Shown here one piece after another: positions 23,437 to 35,288 of a DNA stretch of 59,292 nt. This stretch comes from Streptomyces sp. SBT349. GTDB taxonomy: Bacteria > Actinomycetota > Actinomycetes > Streptomycetales > Streptomycetaceae. The notes beneath the pieces are model-generated. The model searched no databases, was not told the origin of the DNA, and was given only the letters and a program-made list of their open reading frames with translations. The translations under genes were made by a program, and so were the position numbers. Location: NCBI RefSeq assembly GCF_001083795.1, contig NZ_LAVK01000005.1, forward strand, positions 1-59,292, in the 5' to 3' direction. Numbering within the stretch: position 1 is the stretch's first letter; every line of letters begins with the position of its first letter.

Positions 23437-25596
23437 TCAGGCCGGGCGCAGCCAGATCGTCGCCAGCGGGGGCAGCGTCGGGCAGATGCTCGTGTCGCGG
23501 CCGTGGCTGGGCGCCGGGTCCGACTTCAGCGGCTCCCGGTTCACGATGCCGCTCCCGCCGTACACCGAGGCGTCGGTGTTCAGGACCTCCACCCAGTCCG
23601 GCGCGTCCCCCGGCACGCCGAGCCGGTAGTCGTGGCGGGCGAGGGGCGAGAAGTTGCTGACGGCCAGCAGCGGGGAGCCGTCGGCGGCGAACCGCAGGAA
23701 CGCGAAGACGTTGTCCGCCGCCGCGTCCGCGTCCACCCACGCGAAGCCCGACGGGTCGGTGTCCCGCTCCCACAGCGCCGGGATCGAGCGGTAGCGGGCG
23801 TTCAGGTCGCGCACCAGGTCCCGCACCCCCCGGTGGTCCCCGGCCGCCGAGTACTCCGGGTCGAGCACCCACCACTGCGGCCCGGTCTCCTCCGACCACT
23901 CCGCGCCCTGGGCGAACTCCTGGCCCATGAACAGCAGTTGCTTGCCCGGGTGGGACCACATGAAGCCCAGATACGCCCGGTGGTTGGCGCGCTGCTGCCA
24001 CCAGTCGCCCGGCATCTTCGACACCAGCGCCCGCTTGCCGTGCACCACCTCGTCGTGGGAGATGGGCAGCACGTAGTTCTCCGAGTAGGCGTACACCATC
24101 GAGAACGTCATCTCGCCGTGGTGCCAGGCCCGGTGCACCGGGTCCTTGGCCGCGTAGTCGAGCGAGTCGTGCATCCAGCCCATGTTCCACTTGAAGCCGA
24201 AGCCGAGACCGCCGTGGTCGGTGGACCGCGTGACACCGTCCCAGGCCGTCGACTCCTCGGCGATGGTGACCGCGCCGGGGCAGCGCCGGTAGACGGTGGC
24301 GTTCATCTCCTGGAGGAACGCCACCGCGTCCCAGTTCTCCCGGCCGCCCTCCGCGTTGGGCGTCCACTGCCCCTCGGGCCGCGAGTAGTCCAGGTAGAGC
24401 ATCGAGGCCACGGCGTCCACGCGCAGCCCGTCGATGTGGTACTCCTCGCACCAGAACACGGCGTTGGCGACCAGGAAGTTCCGCACCTCGCGGCGCCCGT
24501 AGTCGAACTCCAGCGTCCCCCAGTCCGGATGCTCGGCCCGTCGCGGGTCGGGGTGCTCGTAGCAGGCCGTCCCGTCGAACTTCGCCAGCGCCCACTCGTC
24601 CTTCGGGAAGTGGGCGGGCACCCAGTCCATCAGGACGCCGATCCCCGCCCGGTGCAGGGAGTCGACCAGGTACTTGAAGTCGTCGGGGGTGCCCAGCCGC
24701 GCCGTGGGCGCGTAGTAGCCGGTGACCTGGTACCCCCAGGAGCCGCCGTAGGGGTGCTCGGCCGGCGGCATCAGCTCGACGTGCGTGAAGCCGAGTTCAC
24801 TCACGTACGCCGGCAGCTCCTCGGCCAGGCCCCGGTAGTCGAGCCCGGGGCGCCAGGACGGCAGGTGGACCTCGTACGCGGACATCGGCGCGGCGTGCGC
24901 GGGGCGCTTGGCCCGGCTGGCCATCCACGCCTGGTCGCCCCAGGTGTACTCGCTGCGGTGGACCACCGAGGCCGTGGCGGGGGGGCACTCGGCCCGGAGG
25001 GCCAGCGGGTCGGCCCGCAGCGTGTGGCTGCCGTCCGGGCGGCAGATGTCGAACTTGTACCGCTCGCCCGGGTCGAGGCCCGGGACGAACAGCTCCCACA
25101 CCCCGCACGCGCCCAGCGTGCGCATCGGGTGCCCGGTGCCGTCCCAGTGGTTGAAGTCGCCCGCCACGCGCACGCCGCGCGCGCCCGGCGCCCACACGGT
25201 GAAGCGCGTCCCCGGCACGCCCTCGTGGATCATCGGCCGCGCGCCGAGCGCCTCCCACAGCCGCTCGTGCCGCCCCTCCCCGAGCAGGTGCGCGTCCAGT
25301 TCGCCCAGCGCGGGCAGGAAACGGTACGGGTCGTGCGTCTCCAGCACCGTCCCGTCGGGGTAGCTGACGGTCAGCCGCCGGTCGGCGGCCTCGCCCGGCG
25401 GCAGCGTGGCGGCGAAGAACCCGTCGCCCTCCGGCGTCAGCTCGTGGTCGGAGGCGCTGACCCGGCGCGCGTTGGGGCGCAGCACGCGGACCAGCACGGC
25501 GCCGGAGACCTCGCGCGCCCCTAGCAGCGCGTGCGGATCATGGTGCGCCCCGGCAAGCAACTGGGCGCGGTCTGCGGGGGGAAGGGGCGAGTGCAC
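23437..25596 (-). CDS. glgB: 1,4-alpha-glucan branching enzyme
   Basis: 719 residues, GH13 subfamily 9. It cuts alpha-1,4 chains and rejoins them as alpha-1,6 branches. Order: N-terminal beta module (about 15-110), CBM48 ([20 protein letters not shown], about 130-220), the catalytic barrel and a C-terminal beta domain. GH13 signatures: [11 protein letters not shown], nucleophile [15 protein letters not shown], acid/base TIAEESTAW and the transition-state aspartate [11 protein letters not shown]. The extended N-terminus is typical of actinobacterial GlgB working after GlgE. It starts at a GTG with AAAGGAAA about 10 nt upstream and lies 60 bp after mak, so the pair is probably co-transcribed. 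Confidence 0.97.
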   Translation of the reverse strand: MHSPLPPADRAQLLAGAHHDPHALLGAREVSGAVLVRVLRPNARRVSASDHELTPEGDGFFAATLPPGEAADRRLTVSYPDGTVLETHDPYRFLPALGELDAHLLGEGRHERLWEALGARPMIHEGVPGTRFTVWAPGARGVRVAGDFNHWDGTGHPMRTLGACGVWELFVPGLDPGERYKFDICRPDGSHTLRADPLALRAECPPATASVVHRSEYTWGDQAWMASRAKRPAHAAPMSAYEVHLPSWRPGLDYRGLAEELPAYVSELGFTHVELMPPAEHPYGGSWGYQVTGYYAPTARLGTPDDFKYLVDSLHRAGIGVLMDWVPAHFPKDEWALAKFDGTACYEHPDPRRAEHPDWGTLEFDYGRREVRNFLVANAVFWCEEYHIDGLRVDAVASMLYLDYSRPEGQWTPNAEGGRENWDAVAFLQEMNATVYRRCPGAVTIAEESTAWDGVTRSTDHGGLGFGFKWNMGWMHDSLDYAAKDPVHRAWHHGEMTFSMVYAYSENYVLPISHDEVVHGKRALVSKMPGDWWQQRANHRAYLGFMWSHPGKQLLFMGQEFAQGAEWSEETGPQWWVLDPEYSAAGDHRGVRDLVRDLNARYRSIPALWERDTDPSGFAWVDADAAADNVFAFLRFAADGSPLLAVSNFSPLARHDYRLGVPGDAPDWVEVLNTDASVYGGSGIVNREPLKSDPAPSHGRDTSICPTLPPLATIWLRPA

Positions 25597-25656
25597 GACG
25601 GAACGTTTCCTTTCGGTCCGGCAATCGGGGGAGTCCGAGTCAGTCCGGGCTCGGAG

Positions 25657-27117
25657 TCAGTCCGGTGCGGCCGCCAGGCGGCGGATCGCCGCCATGGGCA
25701 CATGCAGCCAGGCGGGGCGGTGCCGCGCCTCGTACAGCACTTCGTACACGGCCTTGTCCGTCTCGTGGGCGCGCAGCAGTTCGGGCTGGTCCATGGGGTC
25801 GTGGCCCGACGCCTCGGCGTAGCCGCGGCAGTAGGCGGTCCTGCTGGCGCGCGACCAGCCCTCGACCCACGAGCCGCTGGCGCGGTGCTGGGCGGCCGCG
25901 TAGTCGAACGACCGGAGCATCCCGGCGATGTCGCGCACCGGGGGACCGGGGCGGCGCCGGTCGCTCAGCGGCCTGGCGGGCTCGCCCTCGAAGTCGATCA
26001 CCGACCAGTGCGTCCCGCGGCCCCTGGGGTCCGGGGTCAGCAGCACCTGGCCGAGGTGCAGGTCGCCGTGGAGCCGCTGCACCGGGCAGGTGCCGCCGCG
26101 CCGCGCGAAGTCGGCCAGGGCCTCGAACGAGCGGCGCAGCCCGGCGCGGTACGGGCGCAGCGCGGGAACGGCGGCGGCCGCCTCGGCCAGCCGGTCGGTC
26201 ATGCCGGTGGCGGCCTGTTCCAGCTGGGCGCGGCCCATCACGGAGGTGGGGAGGGCGGCGGCCAGCGTGGTGTGCACCTCGGCGGTGGCGCGCCCGAGCC
26301 CGTGCGCGGCGGAGGTGAAGTCGGCGCGGCGGCCCAGGTATTGGAGGGCGAGCTGCCAGCCGTCGGTCGAGCCGGGGAGGAAGGGGGCGAGCACGCCCAG
26401 CGTCAGCGGCTCGGTCACGGTGCCGGGCCAGACCGCCTCGAACCAGGCGGAGGGCGCGGGCACCCGGGAGCAGCGGGCGGCCGCCAGGGCCATCGGCAGC
26501 TCCAGGTCGGGGTTGATGCCGGGGCTGACCCTGCGGAACAGCTTGAGGATGAGGCTGTCGCCGTAGATGACGGAGGAGTTGGACTGCTCGCTGGTCAGCA
26601 GGCGCGCGGTCAGCCCGGAGGGGATGCTCGCGCCGGGGGCGCGGTCGAAGTTCAGCGTGCCGAGGCGGCCGGGGGAGCGCAGCCGCTCCAGCAGCAGCCC
26701 GGCCAGCCGCGGGTCGTGCAGCGCCTCGTAGACGGACGCGCCGCGCAGCGGGCCCTCGCTCGGGCGGCCGACCAGGGCCGGGGCGAGCGAGGGCGGCAGC
26801 CCGCGCCGCACGCCGAGGAGGAGCTGGTAGCAGTCGCCCGCGGGCGGCACATGGGTGCCGGAGGCCGGGCTCTGCCGGGCGCGGATGAGGAGGTGCAGCA
26901 GGCCCGGAGTGGTGCCGGCGGCGGAGCAGGGCAGCAGCTCGGTCGCCGAGGTCAGGGAGAGGCCGCTGAGCGGTCGGCCCTTGCCCGCGAACCAGCGCTG
27001 CCTGGGGAGCCAGCGGGCCAGCAGGCCCGTGAGGGAACGGAGCAGGGCGCCGCCGTGCGGAGCCGCGGCCAGGGGGACCCGGACCTGGGTCGTACGGGGC
27101 GAGGAGCTGTCCGACAT
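25657..27117 (-). CDS. mak: Maltokinase
   Basis: 486 residues. It phosphorylates maltose with ATP to alpha-maltose 1-phosphate, the substrate of GlgE. It has the eukaryotic-like kinase fold of the Mak/Pep2 family: an N-terminal cap with WLPRQRWFAGKGR (conserved in mycobacterial and streptomycete maltokinases), the lysine region SVIYGDSLILKLFRR, the catalytic loop LHGDLHLGQVLL and the metal-binding IDFEGEP. In many actinobacteria it is fused to TreS; here the two are separate, 205 bp apart, with a hairpin between them. The adjacent treS, glgE and glgB fix its role in the GlgE pathway. Confidence 0.95.
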   Translation of the reverse strand: MSDSSSPRTTQVRVPLAAAPHGGALLRSLTGLLARWLPRQRWFAGKGRPLSGLSLTSATELLPCSAAGTTPGLLHLLIRARQSPASGTHVPPAGDCYQLLLGVRRGLPPSLAPALVGRPSEGPLRGASVYEALHDPRLAGLLLERLRSPGRLGTLNFDRAPGASIPSGLTARLLTSEQSNSSVIYGDSLILKLFRRVSPGINPDLELPMALAAARCSRVPAPSAWFEAVWPGTVTEPLTLGVLAPFLPGSTDGWQLALQYLGRRADFTSAAHGLGRATAEVHTTLAAALPTSVMGRAQLEQAATGMTDRLAEAAAAVPALRPYRAGLRRSFEALADFARRGGTCPVQRLHGDLHLGQVLLTPDPRGRGTHWSVIDFEGEPARPLSDRRRPGPPVRDIAGMLRSFDYAAAQHRASGSWVEGWSRASRTAYCRGYAEASGHDPMDQPELLRAHETDKAVYEVLYEARHRPAWLHVPMAAIRRLAAAPD

Positions 27118-27270
27118 GGCGTCCTTTCCCCGGGCACGAATTATGTGACGAAGTGTCCCGGATGGAGACGAGGGTTGCCCGGCGGTACGGGACGTGTCGT
27201 GCAGGAACGACCGTGCGGGTGAGGCCCGTAACGCATATGGGGGGCTTTGGGTAGTGCTTGGGGATAAGGG

Positions 27271-27303
27271 GAGGCTTCCCCCAGCGGGCTGGGGGTAAGC
27301 CTC
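27271..27303 (-). terminator. Stem-loop between treS and mak
   Basis: GAGGCTTCCCCCAGC (27271-27285) pairs with the complementary arm at 27288-27303 with one bulged base and a 2-nt loop. It lies 20 bp after the treS stop in the direction of transcription, inside the glgE-treS-mak-glgB gene set. The rest of the 205-bp gap (27118-27270) must carry a promoter if mak-glgB are made independently; I cannot define it. Confidence 0.65.
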
Positions 27304-27322
27304 GTCGGCACCGCGCGCGCCC

Positions 27323-29012
<1,690 letters not shown>

Positions 29013-29026
<14 letters not shown>

Positions 29027-31058
29027 GGTTGGGTGACCCTCCGGTCTGTGAGGACGGTCGCAGGGCCAAGATGTGGGCCGAGGAGGCGTACGCATCCGCA
29101 CGGCCCGGCTCAAGCCGTACATAGTTGTCCCTGCCCCAGTAGTAGGTCTCTCCGGTGAGCTCGTCGCGCACCGGGAAGGGCTCGGCACCGCCCTCCTGGG
29201 CGGGTGTGAGGCCGTACCCCGTGAGTTGCTCCATGTCCAACGAGACCGTCGCTTCGTGGGTGTGGTGAGGATCGAGGTTGACCACGATCAGCACGCAGTC
29301 GGCGTGAGGTGTCCGCGCGCGCTTGGAGTAAGCCAGGATGTGGTCGTTGTCCGTGCGGTGAAAGTGCAGATCGCGAAGCTGGCGCAGCGCGGGGTGGCGG
29401 CGCCGCAGTGCGTTCAGCGTGGTCACCAGGGGGGCGATTCCGGCCCCCGCCGCGTCGGCCGCCGCCCAGTCACGGGGCCTCAGCTGGTACTTCTCGGAGT
29501 CCAGGTACTCCTCGCTGCCCGGGGCCGCCGGCTGGTTCTCGCACAGCTCGTAGCCCGCATACATGCCCCAGGTCGGCGAGAGCGTCGAGGCCAGCACCGC
29601 ACGGGTCTCGAACGCCGGCCTGCCGCCGTGCTGGAGATAGGCGTGGAGGATGTCGGGCGTGTTGACGAAGAAGTTGGGGCGCATGTACGAGGCCGCGTCC
29701 CCCGACAGCTCCGTCAGGTACTCCGTGAGCTCGGCCTTGCTGTTGCGCCAGGTGAAATAGGTGTAGGACTGCTGGAAGCCGATCTGCGCGAGGGTGTGCA
29801 TCATCGCGGGCCTGGTGAACGCCTCGGCGAGGAAGATGACGTCCGGGTCGGCGCGGTTGACCTCGGCGATGACCTTCTCCCAGAAGACCACCGGCTTGGT
29901 GTGGGGGTTGTCGACGCGGAAGATCCGCACCCCGTGCGCCATCCAGAACCGCAGGATCCGCAGCGTCTCGGTGACCAGGCCCCTGAAGTCCTGCTCGAAC
30001 GAGATCGGGTAGATGTCCTGGTACTTCTTCGGCGGGTTCTCGGCGTGGGCGATGCTGCCGTCCGCGCGCCGGACGAACCACTCGGGGTGGCTCTTGACCC
30101 AGGGGTGGTCCGGGCTGCACTGGAGGGCGAAGTCGAGCGCCACCTCCAGCCCGGCCTCGGAGGCCGCCGCGACGAACGCGTCGAAGTCGTCCACGGTCCC
30201 CAGGTCCGGGTGGACCGCGTCGTGGCCGCCCTCCTCGGAGCCGATGGCCCACGGCGAGCCGACGTCGTCGGAACGGGCGCTCGGCCCGCCGTTCGGGCCC
30301 TTCCTGAAGGCCGAGCCGATGGGGTGGACCGGCGGCAGGTAGACGACGTCGAACCCCATGGAGGCGATCGCGGGCAGGCGCTCGGCCGCGGTGCGCAGCG
30401 TGCCGGAGACGGGCGCGGCGCCGGGGCGCACCACGGCGCCCTCGGAGCGCGGGAACATCTCGTACCACGAGCCGAACAGCGCGCGTTCGCGCTCCACGAC
30501 GAGCGGCACCGGCCGGGAGCAGGTGAGGAGTTCGCGCAGCGGGAAGCCGTCGAGGATCTCCCGTACCTCGGTGGTGAGGGCGGCGGCCAGCCGGGCGGTG
30601 CCGGGGAGCGTCCGGTCGGCGAGGGCCCCGGCCGCGGCCAGGACGGTCTCCTTGCCCCGGCTCTTGGGGACTCCGGCGGCGGCCTGGCGCAGCAGTTCGG
30701 CGCCCTCCGCGAGGGTCACCTCGGTGTCGGTGCCCGCCGGGATCTTGATCTGCGCCACCCGCCGCCAGGAGGCCACCGGGTCGCCCCACGCCTCGACGGC
30801 GAAGGTCCACCGCCCCTCGCTGTCCGGGGTGACCTCGGCGCCCCAGCGGTCGCTGCCGGGCGCAAGTTCGCGCATCGGGGTCCACGGCCCGCTGCGCCCG
30901 CCGGGGTCGCGCAGCACCACATTGGCGCCGACGGCCTCCGCGCCCTCGCGGAAGACGGTGGCACTCACCTGGAACGTTTCGCCCGGCACGGCCTTGACCG
31001 GGCGGCGCCCGCAGTCAACGCGCGGCTGGACATCAAGAACGGGGATTCGACCGATCAT
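29013..31058 (-). CDS. glgE: GlgE alpha-1,4-glucan:maltose-1-phosphate maltosyltransferase
   Basis: 681 residues, GH13 subfamily 3. It transfers maltosyl units from maltose 1-phosphate onto alpha-1,4-glucan. The start is the ATG giving [12 protein letters not shown]; the frame is open for 40 more codons but without family similarity. The N-terminal N and S domains (about 1-200) are followed by the catalytic barrel: [16 protein letters not shown], nucleophile [15 protein letters not shown], acid/base [10 protein letters not shown] and [22 protein letters not shown] is the phosphate-binding region characteristic of GlgE. First gene of glgE-treS-mak-glgB, the same order as the glgE operon I recall in S. 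coelicolor. No glgA or glgC is present in the window. Confidence 0.97.
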
Positions 31059-31218
31059 GTGGGGATCACCTGAGAACATCGGGGACGGGCCGTCTCCCTC
31101 GGCGCGAGGGTTTTCCCTCGAACTGAGGGGCTTCGTCCTTTGTATCGGTTTCGCTGCTGAGTGGCTCGTTCCGTGCATGGCCGCTCCAGTCCGCGTTCAC
31201 TCGGGTGGGGGGTGCGCC

Positions 31219-31231
31219 AACGCTAGGCGTT
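31219..31231. promoter_or_regulatory. Perfect 13-bp palindrome upstream of glgE
   Basis: AACGC-TAG-GCGTT lies about 160 bp before the glgE start in the 298-bp gap (31059-31356), near further dyads (ACGTGTACGT at 31240). The position fits an operator for the glgE operon. Nothing else is recognisable in the gap except the terminator at 31284. Confidence 0.4.
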
Positions 31232-31283
31232 CACTGTCACGTGTACGTATCTGAAGGCTTTCCGGGACCTGACCGAACACACC

Positions 31284-31322
31284 GACCGACCCCCCGCGCA
31301 CACGTCGCACGGGGGGCCGGTC
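31284..31322 (-). terminator. Terminator of the rhamnogalacturonan lyase gene
   Basis: GACCG/CGGTC and CCCCCC/GGGGGG arms (31284-31296 and 31310-31322) form a 12-bp stem with one mismatch, 34 bp after the lyase stop. It would insulate the glgE promoter from upstream transcription. Confidence 0.65.
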
Positions 31323-31356
31323 GTTGGGCGTGGCGGGCGTGGCGCGCCCGCCGGGC

Positions 31357-33279
31357 TCACTGGTCCGCGGCACCTCCCGCCGGGATGCCGCGCAGGTCCG
31401 ACGGGCTGACCGGCGCCATGCCGGGGCCGATGGCGAAGCTCGGGTGCGGGGGCTGGTTGTATGCCGTGTTCTGCCAGGCGACCGCCGTGCGGTATTGGCG
31501 GTCCTGCAAGAGAGCCGGGATCGCGTGCTCCGTCGGTATGTCGGTGGCATGGATCCGCAGCGCGCTGTTGTCCGAGGTGCGCCAGATGACCTCCTCGCGC
31601 CAGTCGCCGAGGATGTCGGCGGAGAGCGCGGGGGTGGCCTTGGTGCCGTTGTTCGACGCCACGCCCGAGCCGGTCAGCAGTCTCGTGTCGCCGTTCGGGC
31701 CGTACTTGTCGATGTGCGTGCCGTCCAGCAGCTCCCGGGTGAGGTCACCGTCCCACCAGCTGAGGAAGTTGGCGCTGCCCGGCTTGCGGCCGACGGCGTC
31801 GCCCTCGGTGTTCCGCAGCGAGCCGTCGGCGTTCGACCAGAACTCGCCGCCCGGGTTGCCGTCCCAGATGTCGCCCGCCACGCCGCGGCCGTTGTCGCTG
31901 CCGCCCGCGGTCTCCCACAGGACCTCGCCGTTCGACGGGTCGATGTAGACGGAGCTCGGCATGTCGGTGCGCTCGGAGACCTTGAAGTACTCCAGGCCCT
32001 CGTTGCCGGGGTCGAAGTCGCCCAGGTGCTGGGCGTCCCCGTGGCGGGTGTCGGCGTTCCACAGCGGGTCGCCGTCGTCGTCCACGGCCATCGCCCCGTA
32101 CACGATCTCGTCGCGGCCGTCGCCGTCCACGTCGCCGACCGACAGGCTGTGGGAGCCCTGCTCCTCGTACTGGCCGCCCGCGTCGTCGCTGTCGAACACC
32201 CAGCGCTGGGTCAGCGAGCTGCCGTCGAAGTCCCAGGCGGCGACGACCGCGCGGGTGTAGTAGCCACGGGCCATGATCAACGAGGGCGACTGGCCGTCGA
32301 GATACGCCGTGCCCGCCAGGAAGCGGTCCACGCGGTTGCCGTAGCAGTCGCCCCAGGAGCAGACGTCGCCGCGCCCCGGCACGTAGTCCACCGTGTCGAC
32401 CGCGGCGCCGGTCGCCCCGTCGAACATCGTGAGGAACTCGGGGCCTTCGAGGACGTAGCCGTCGCCGTTGCGGTGGTCGGCGCCCGCGTTACCGATGACC
32501 GCGCCCGTGCCGTCCACCGTGCCGTCCGCGGTCTTGGCCGCGACCTCGGCCGAGCCGTCGCCGTCGTAGTCGAACACCTGGAACTGCGTGTAGTGCGCGC
32601 CGGCGCGGATGTTGCGGCCCAGGTCGATGCGCCACAGCCGGTCGCCGCCGAGCGTGTAGGCGTCCAGATAGACGTTCCCCGTGGTGCCCGCCTGCGAGTT
32701 GTCCTTCGCGTTGGCCGGGTCCCACTTGAGCACGATCTCCAGCTCGCCGTCCCCGTCGAGGTCGCCGACGGAGGCGTCGTTGGCGGCGTAGTCGCCGCCC
32801 GGCGAGTCGATCGGGATGTCCGTCTGGGCGTTGGGCAGCTGGAGCGCCTCGGCGGCGTCCAGGGTCTCGGCGCCGCCGGCCACCGTGGAGACGGTGTAGG
32901 CGGCGTCCGCGGGGGCGCCCTCGTCGAGGAGGTTGGTGACGCCGGTGAGCGGCTCCTCGGTGATCCGCGTCCCCTCGCGGTAGACGTGGAACGCCACATC
33001 GTCCGGGTCGGTGGCCAGCAGCCGCCAGCTCACCAGGTTCCCCTCGCCGGTGCCGACGCTCACCAGACCGCGGCCCAGCGCGTCCATCTGGTAGGCGCCG
33101 GGCGCGGCCCGGGCGGTGGCCGCGGGGGCCTCGTGCGATGTCTCCTCAGCGGACGCGGTGCCGAGGGCGGTCAGCCCGGCGGCCGTCACCACCCCGGCGA
33201 GCGCGGCGGCCAGCAGCCTGCGGGGGCGGCGCCCGATTCGTTTGCGATGTCCGGATCGCACAGCGATCCTCCCGTCCAT
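31357..33279 (-). CDS. Secreted rhamnogalacturonan lyase (PL11)
   Basis: 640 residues from the ATG giving MDGRIAVRSG, with AGGTGA about 10 nt upstream. A long basic n-region (HRKRIGRRPRRLL) and hydrophobic core ending LGTASAEE form a secretion signal. The mature protein has an N-terminal Ig-like part (AYQMDALGRGLVSVGTGEGNLVSWRLL) and an eight-bladed propeller with calcium-binding loops: GDLDGDGELEIVLKWDP, DYDGDGSAEVAAKTADG, GDVDGDGRDEIVYGAM. GRGYYTR-like ARGYYTRAVVAAWDFDG is diagnostic for PL11 lyases, which cleave rhamnogalacturonan I in pectin by beta-elimination. It is divergent from an oligopeptide/oligosaccharide-type importer, suggesting a pectin-use unit (inference). Confidence 0.93.
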   Translation of the reverse strand: MDGRIAVRSGHRKRIGRRPRRLLAAALAGVVTAAGLTALGTASAEETSHEAPAATARAAPGAYQMDALGRGLVSVGTGEGNLVSWRLLATDPDDVAFHVYREGTRITEEPLTGVTNLLDEGAPADAAYTVSTVAGGAETLDAAEALQLPNAQTDIPIDSPGGDYAANDASVGDLDGDGELEIVLKWDPANAKDNSQAGTTGNVYLDAYTLGGDRLWRIDLGRNIRAGAHYTQFQVFDYDGDGSAEVAAKTADGTVDGTGAVIGNAGADHRNGDGYVLEGPEFLTMFDGATGAAVDTVDYVPGRGDVCSWGDCYGNRVDRFLAGTAYLDGQSPSLIMARGYYTRAVVAAWDFDGSSLTQRWVFDSDDAGGQYEEQGSHSLSVGDVDGDGRDEIVYGAMAVDDDGDPLWNADTRHGDAQHLGDFDPGNEGLEYFKVSERTDMPSSVYIDPSNGEVLWETAGGSDNGRGVAGDIWDGNPGGEFWSNADGSLRNTEGDAVGRKPGSANFLSWWDGDLTRELLDGTHIDKYGPNGDTRLLTGSGVASNNGTKATPALSADILGDWREEVIWRTSDNSALRIHATDIPTEHAIPALLQDRQYRTAVAWQNTAYNQPPHPSFAIGPGMAPVSPSDLRGIPAGGAADQ

Positions 33280-33363
33280 GTGGGGGTTGTCACCTGCCTG
33301 TTGCCGCAGGGGGTCGGAGAGGTTGCCGCGGTGTTCCCAGTCCGTGGATACGTTGCGAGAGCG

Positions 33364-33378
33364 ACGGGTAGCGCCCGT
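33364..33378. promoter_or_regulatory. Inverted repeat in the lyase/importer intergenic region
   Basis: ACGGG-N5-CCCGT lies midway in the 228-bp gap between the divergent lyase and binding-protein genes, where a shared operator would be expected. Weak on its own. Confidence 0.3.
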
Positions 33379-33507
33379 TCTATCCCTATTTATGGGGCAC
33401 GTCTCAGCTCGGTATCGCCGTCCGGTATCCGGTTCACAGCTATGTACCTGCGCAGTAATGTGCCGTCCACCGAAACGCCTACCACCGCCGACCCATTGAG
33501 GTGGACG

Positions 33508-35178
33508 ATGCGCATAGCAAGACCCCGGGCCGCGAAGATGTTCGCGGCCGTCCTCGCGATCGGCCTGATCGCGACCGGCTGCGCCAGCGAGCGCGACGAC
33601 GAGGGCGACTCCGGCGACGGCCAGCCGTTCGTCTTCGGCGCCCCCGGCGACCCCGCGTCCCTCGACCCCTCCCTCGCCAGCGACGGTGAGACGTTCCGGG
33701 TCACCCGGCAGGCGTTCGAGACGCTCCTTGAGCACGAGCCCGGCGGCACCGAGCTGACCGGCGGCCTGGCCCACACCTGGAGCAGCAACGAGGCGGGCAC
33801 CGAGTGGACGTTCGAGCTGGAGGAGGGCGTCACCTTCCATGACGGCGCCGAGCTCACGGCCGAGGTCGTCTGCCAGAACTTCGACCGCTGGTACAACTGG
33901 TCGGGCACGTACCAGAACACCACGATCTCCTACTACTGGCAGTCGGTGTTCGGCGGCTTCGCGGAGAACGAGAGCGAGGAGACGCCCGATCCCAACTACG
34001 TCGGCTGCTCCGCCCCCGACGAGCTGACCGCCGTCATCGAGGTGGCCGAGCCCTCGGCCAACTACCCCGGCGGCTTCTCGCTCCAGGCGTTCGGCATCAG
34101 CTCGCCCAACGCCATCGAGGCGTACGAGGAGGAGACGGCCAGCGGCGAGGGTGAGAACATCACCTTCCCCAACTACAGCCAGGAAGCCGGCACGGTCGCC
34201 GGCACCGGCCCCTTCGAGATCACCGAGTGGAACAAGGGCAACGGCGAGGTCACCCTCGCCGCGTTCGACGACTACTGGGGCGAGACGAAGCCCGGGGTCG
34301 ACGAGCTGGTCTTCCGCACCATCCCCGACGAGAGCGCCCGCCGCCAGGCACTCCAGGCCGGTGACATCCAGGGCTACGACCTGGTCGCGCCCGCGGACGT
34401 CTCCACGCTGGAGGGCGAGGGCTTCGAGGTCCCGGTCCGCGACGTCTTCAACATCCTCTACCTGGGCATCACCCAGGAGAGCAACCCCGCGCTGGAGAAC
34501 ATCGAGGTCCGCCAGGCCATCGCCCACGCCATGGACCGCGGGAACATCGTCGACGCCCAGCTGCCCGAGGGCGGCGTCGTGGCCACCCAGTTCATGCCCG
34601 ACACGGTGGCCGGGTACTCCGAGGACGTCACGACCTACGACTACGACCCCGACCGCGCCAGGCAGTTGCTGGCCGACGCCGGGGAAGAGGACCTGTCGCT
34701 CAACTTCTGCTACCCGACCGAGGTCACGCGGCCGTACATGCCGGCCCCGGCCGACATCTACGAGCTCCTGCGCGCCGACCTCGAAGAGGTGGGCATCTCG
34801 GTCAACCCCGTCCCGCTCAAGTGGAACCCGGACTACACCGAGACCACCCGCGACGGCGGCTGCAACATCTACCTGCTCGGCTGGACCGGGGACTTCAACG
34901 ACGGCTTCAACTTCCTCGGCACCTGGTTCGCCGACTACAGCAAGGAGTGGGGCTTCGAGAACGAGGAGCTCTTCGACCTGATGGCCCAGGCCCAGGTCGA
35001 GCCCGACGAGGCCGCCCGCACCGCCCTGTACCAGCAGGTCAACGAGCTGGTCATGGACTACCTGCCCGGCGTGCCGATCTCCAGCTCGCCCCCGTCCATC
35101 GCCTTCTCGGACGACGTCAACCCGCCGACCGTCTCCCCGCTGACGCAGGAGAACTTCGCCGAGGTCTCCTTCAAGTAA
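33508..35178 (+). CDS. Solute-binding lipoprotein of an Opp/Dpp-type ABC importer
   Basis: 556 residues of the SBP_bac_5 family. The ATG follows GAGGTGG; the frame is open far upstream but that part overlaps the antisense lyase. Lipoprotein signal MFAAVLAIGLIATGC (lipobox ATGC) puts it on the outer face of the membrane. The mature domain has the family start PFVFGAPGDPASLDPSLASD, the hinge region EEGVTFHDGAELTAEVV, GTGPFEITEWNKGNGEVTL and the C-terminal YLLGWTGDFNDGFNFLG. Such proteins bind peptides but also oligosaccharides in several bacteria. With the divergent PL11 lyase, an oligosaccharide ligand is possible but unproven. It is followed by a strong hairpin and then the permease genes. 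Confidence 0.93.
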   Translation: MRIARPRAAKMFAAVLAIGLIATGCASERDDEGDSGDGQPFVFGAPGDPASLDPSLASDGETFRVTRQAFETLLEHEPGGTELTGGLAHTWSSNEAGTEWTFELEEGVTFHDGAELTAEVVCQNFDRWYNWSGTYQNTTISYYWQSVFGGFAENESEETPDPNYVGCSAPDELTAVIEVAEPSANYPGGFSLQAFGISSPNAIEAYEEETASGEGENITFPNYSQEAGTVAGTGPFEITEWNKGNGEVTLAAFDDYWGETKPGVDELVFRTIPDESARRQALQAGDIQGYDLVAPADVSTLEGEGFEVPVRDVFNILYLGITQESNPALENIEVRQAIAHAMDRGNIVDAQLPEGGVVATQFMPDTVAGYSEDVTTYDYDPDRARQLLADAGEEDLSLNFCYPTEVTRPYMPAPADIYELLRADLEEVGISVNPVPLKWNPDYTETTRDGGCNIYLLGWTGDFNDGFNFLGTWFADYSKEWGFENEELFDLMAQAQVEPDEAARTALYQQVNELVMDYLPGVPISSSPPSIAFSDDVNPPTVSPLTQENFAEVSFK

Positions 35179-35201
35179 CCGCTACAGAGCAGGCCCTGGA
35201 T

Positions 35202-35240
35202 CGATCCGCCCGGCCACGGCACCCCGTGGCCGGGCGATCG
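35202..35240 (+). terminator. Intercistronic hairpin between binding-protein and permease genes
   Basis: A 17-bp stem (35202-35219 with 35224-35240, one bulged C, 4-nt loop) lies 23 bp after the binding-protein stop. Such hairpins keep binding-protein mRNA more abundant than that of the membrane and ATPase subunits. Confidence 0.75.
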
Positions 35241-35288
35241 TGCAACGCGAGGACACGCCCAGGGTAAGAGAGAAAGGGGAGCCCTTCG

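Noticed and set aside
31324..33507. Open frame upstream of the binding-protein gene
   Set aside because: It is antisense to the rhamnogalacturonan lyase and of low-complexity composition; the lipoprotein signal begins at 33508.
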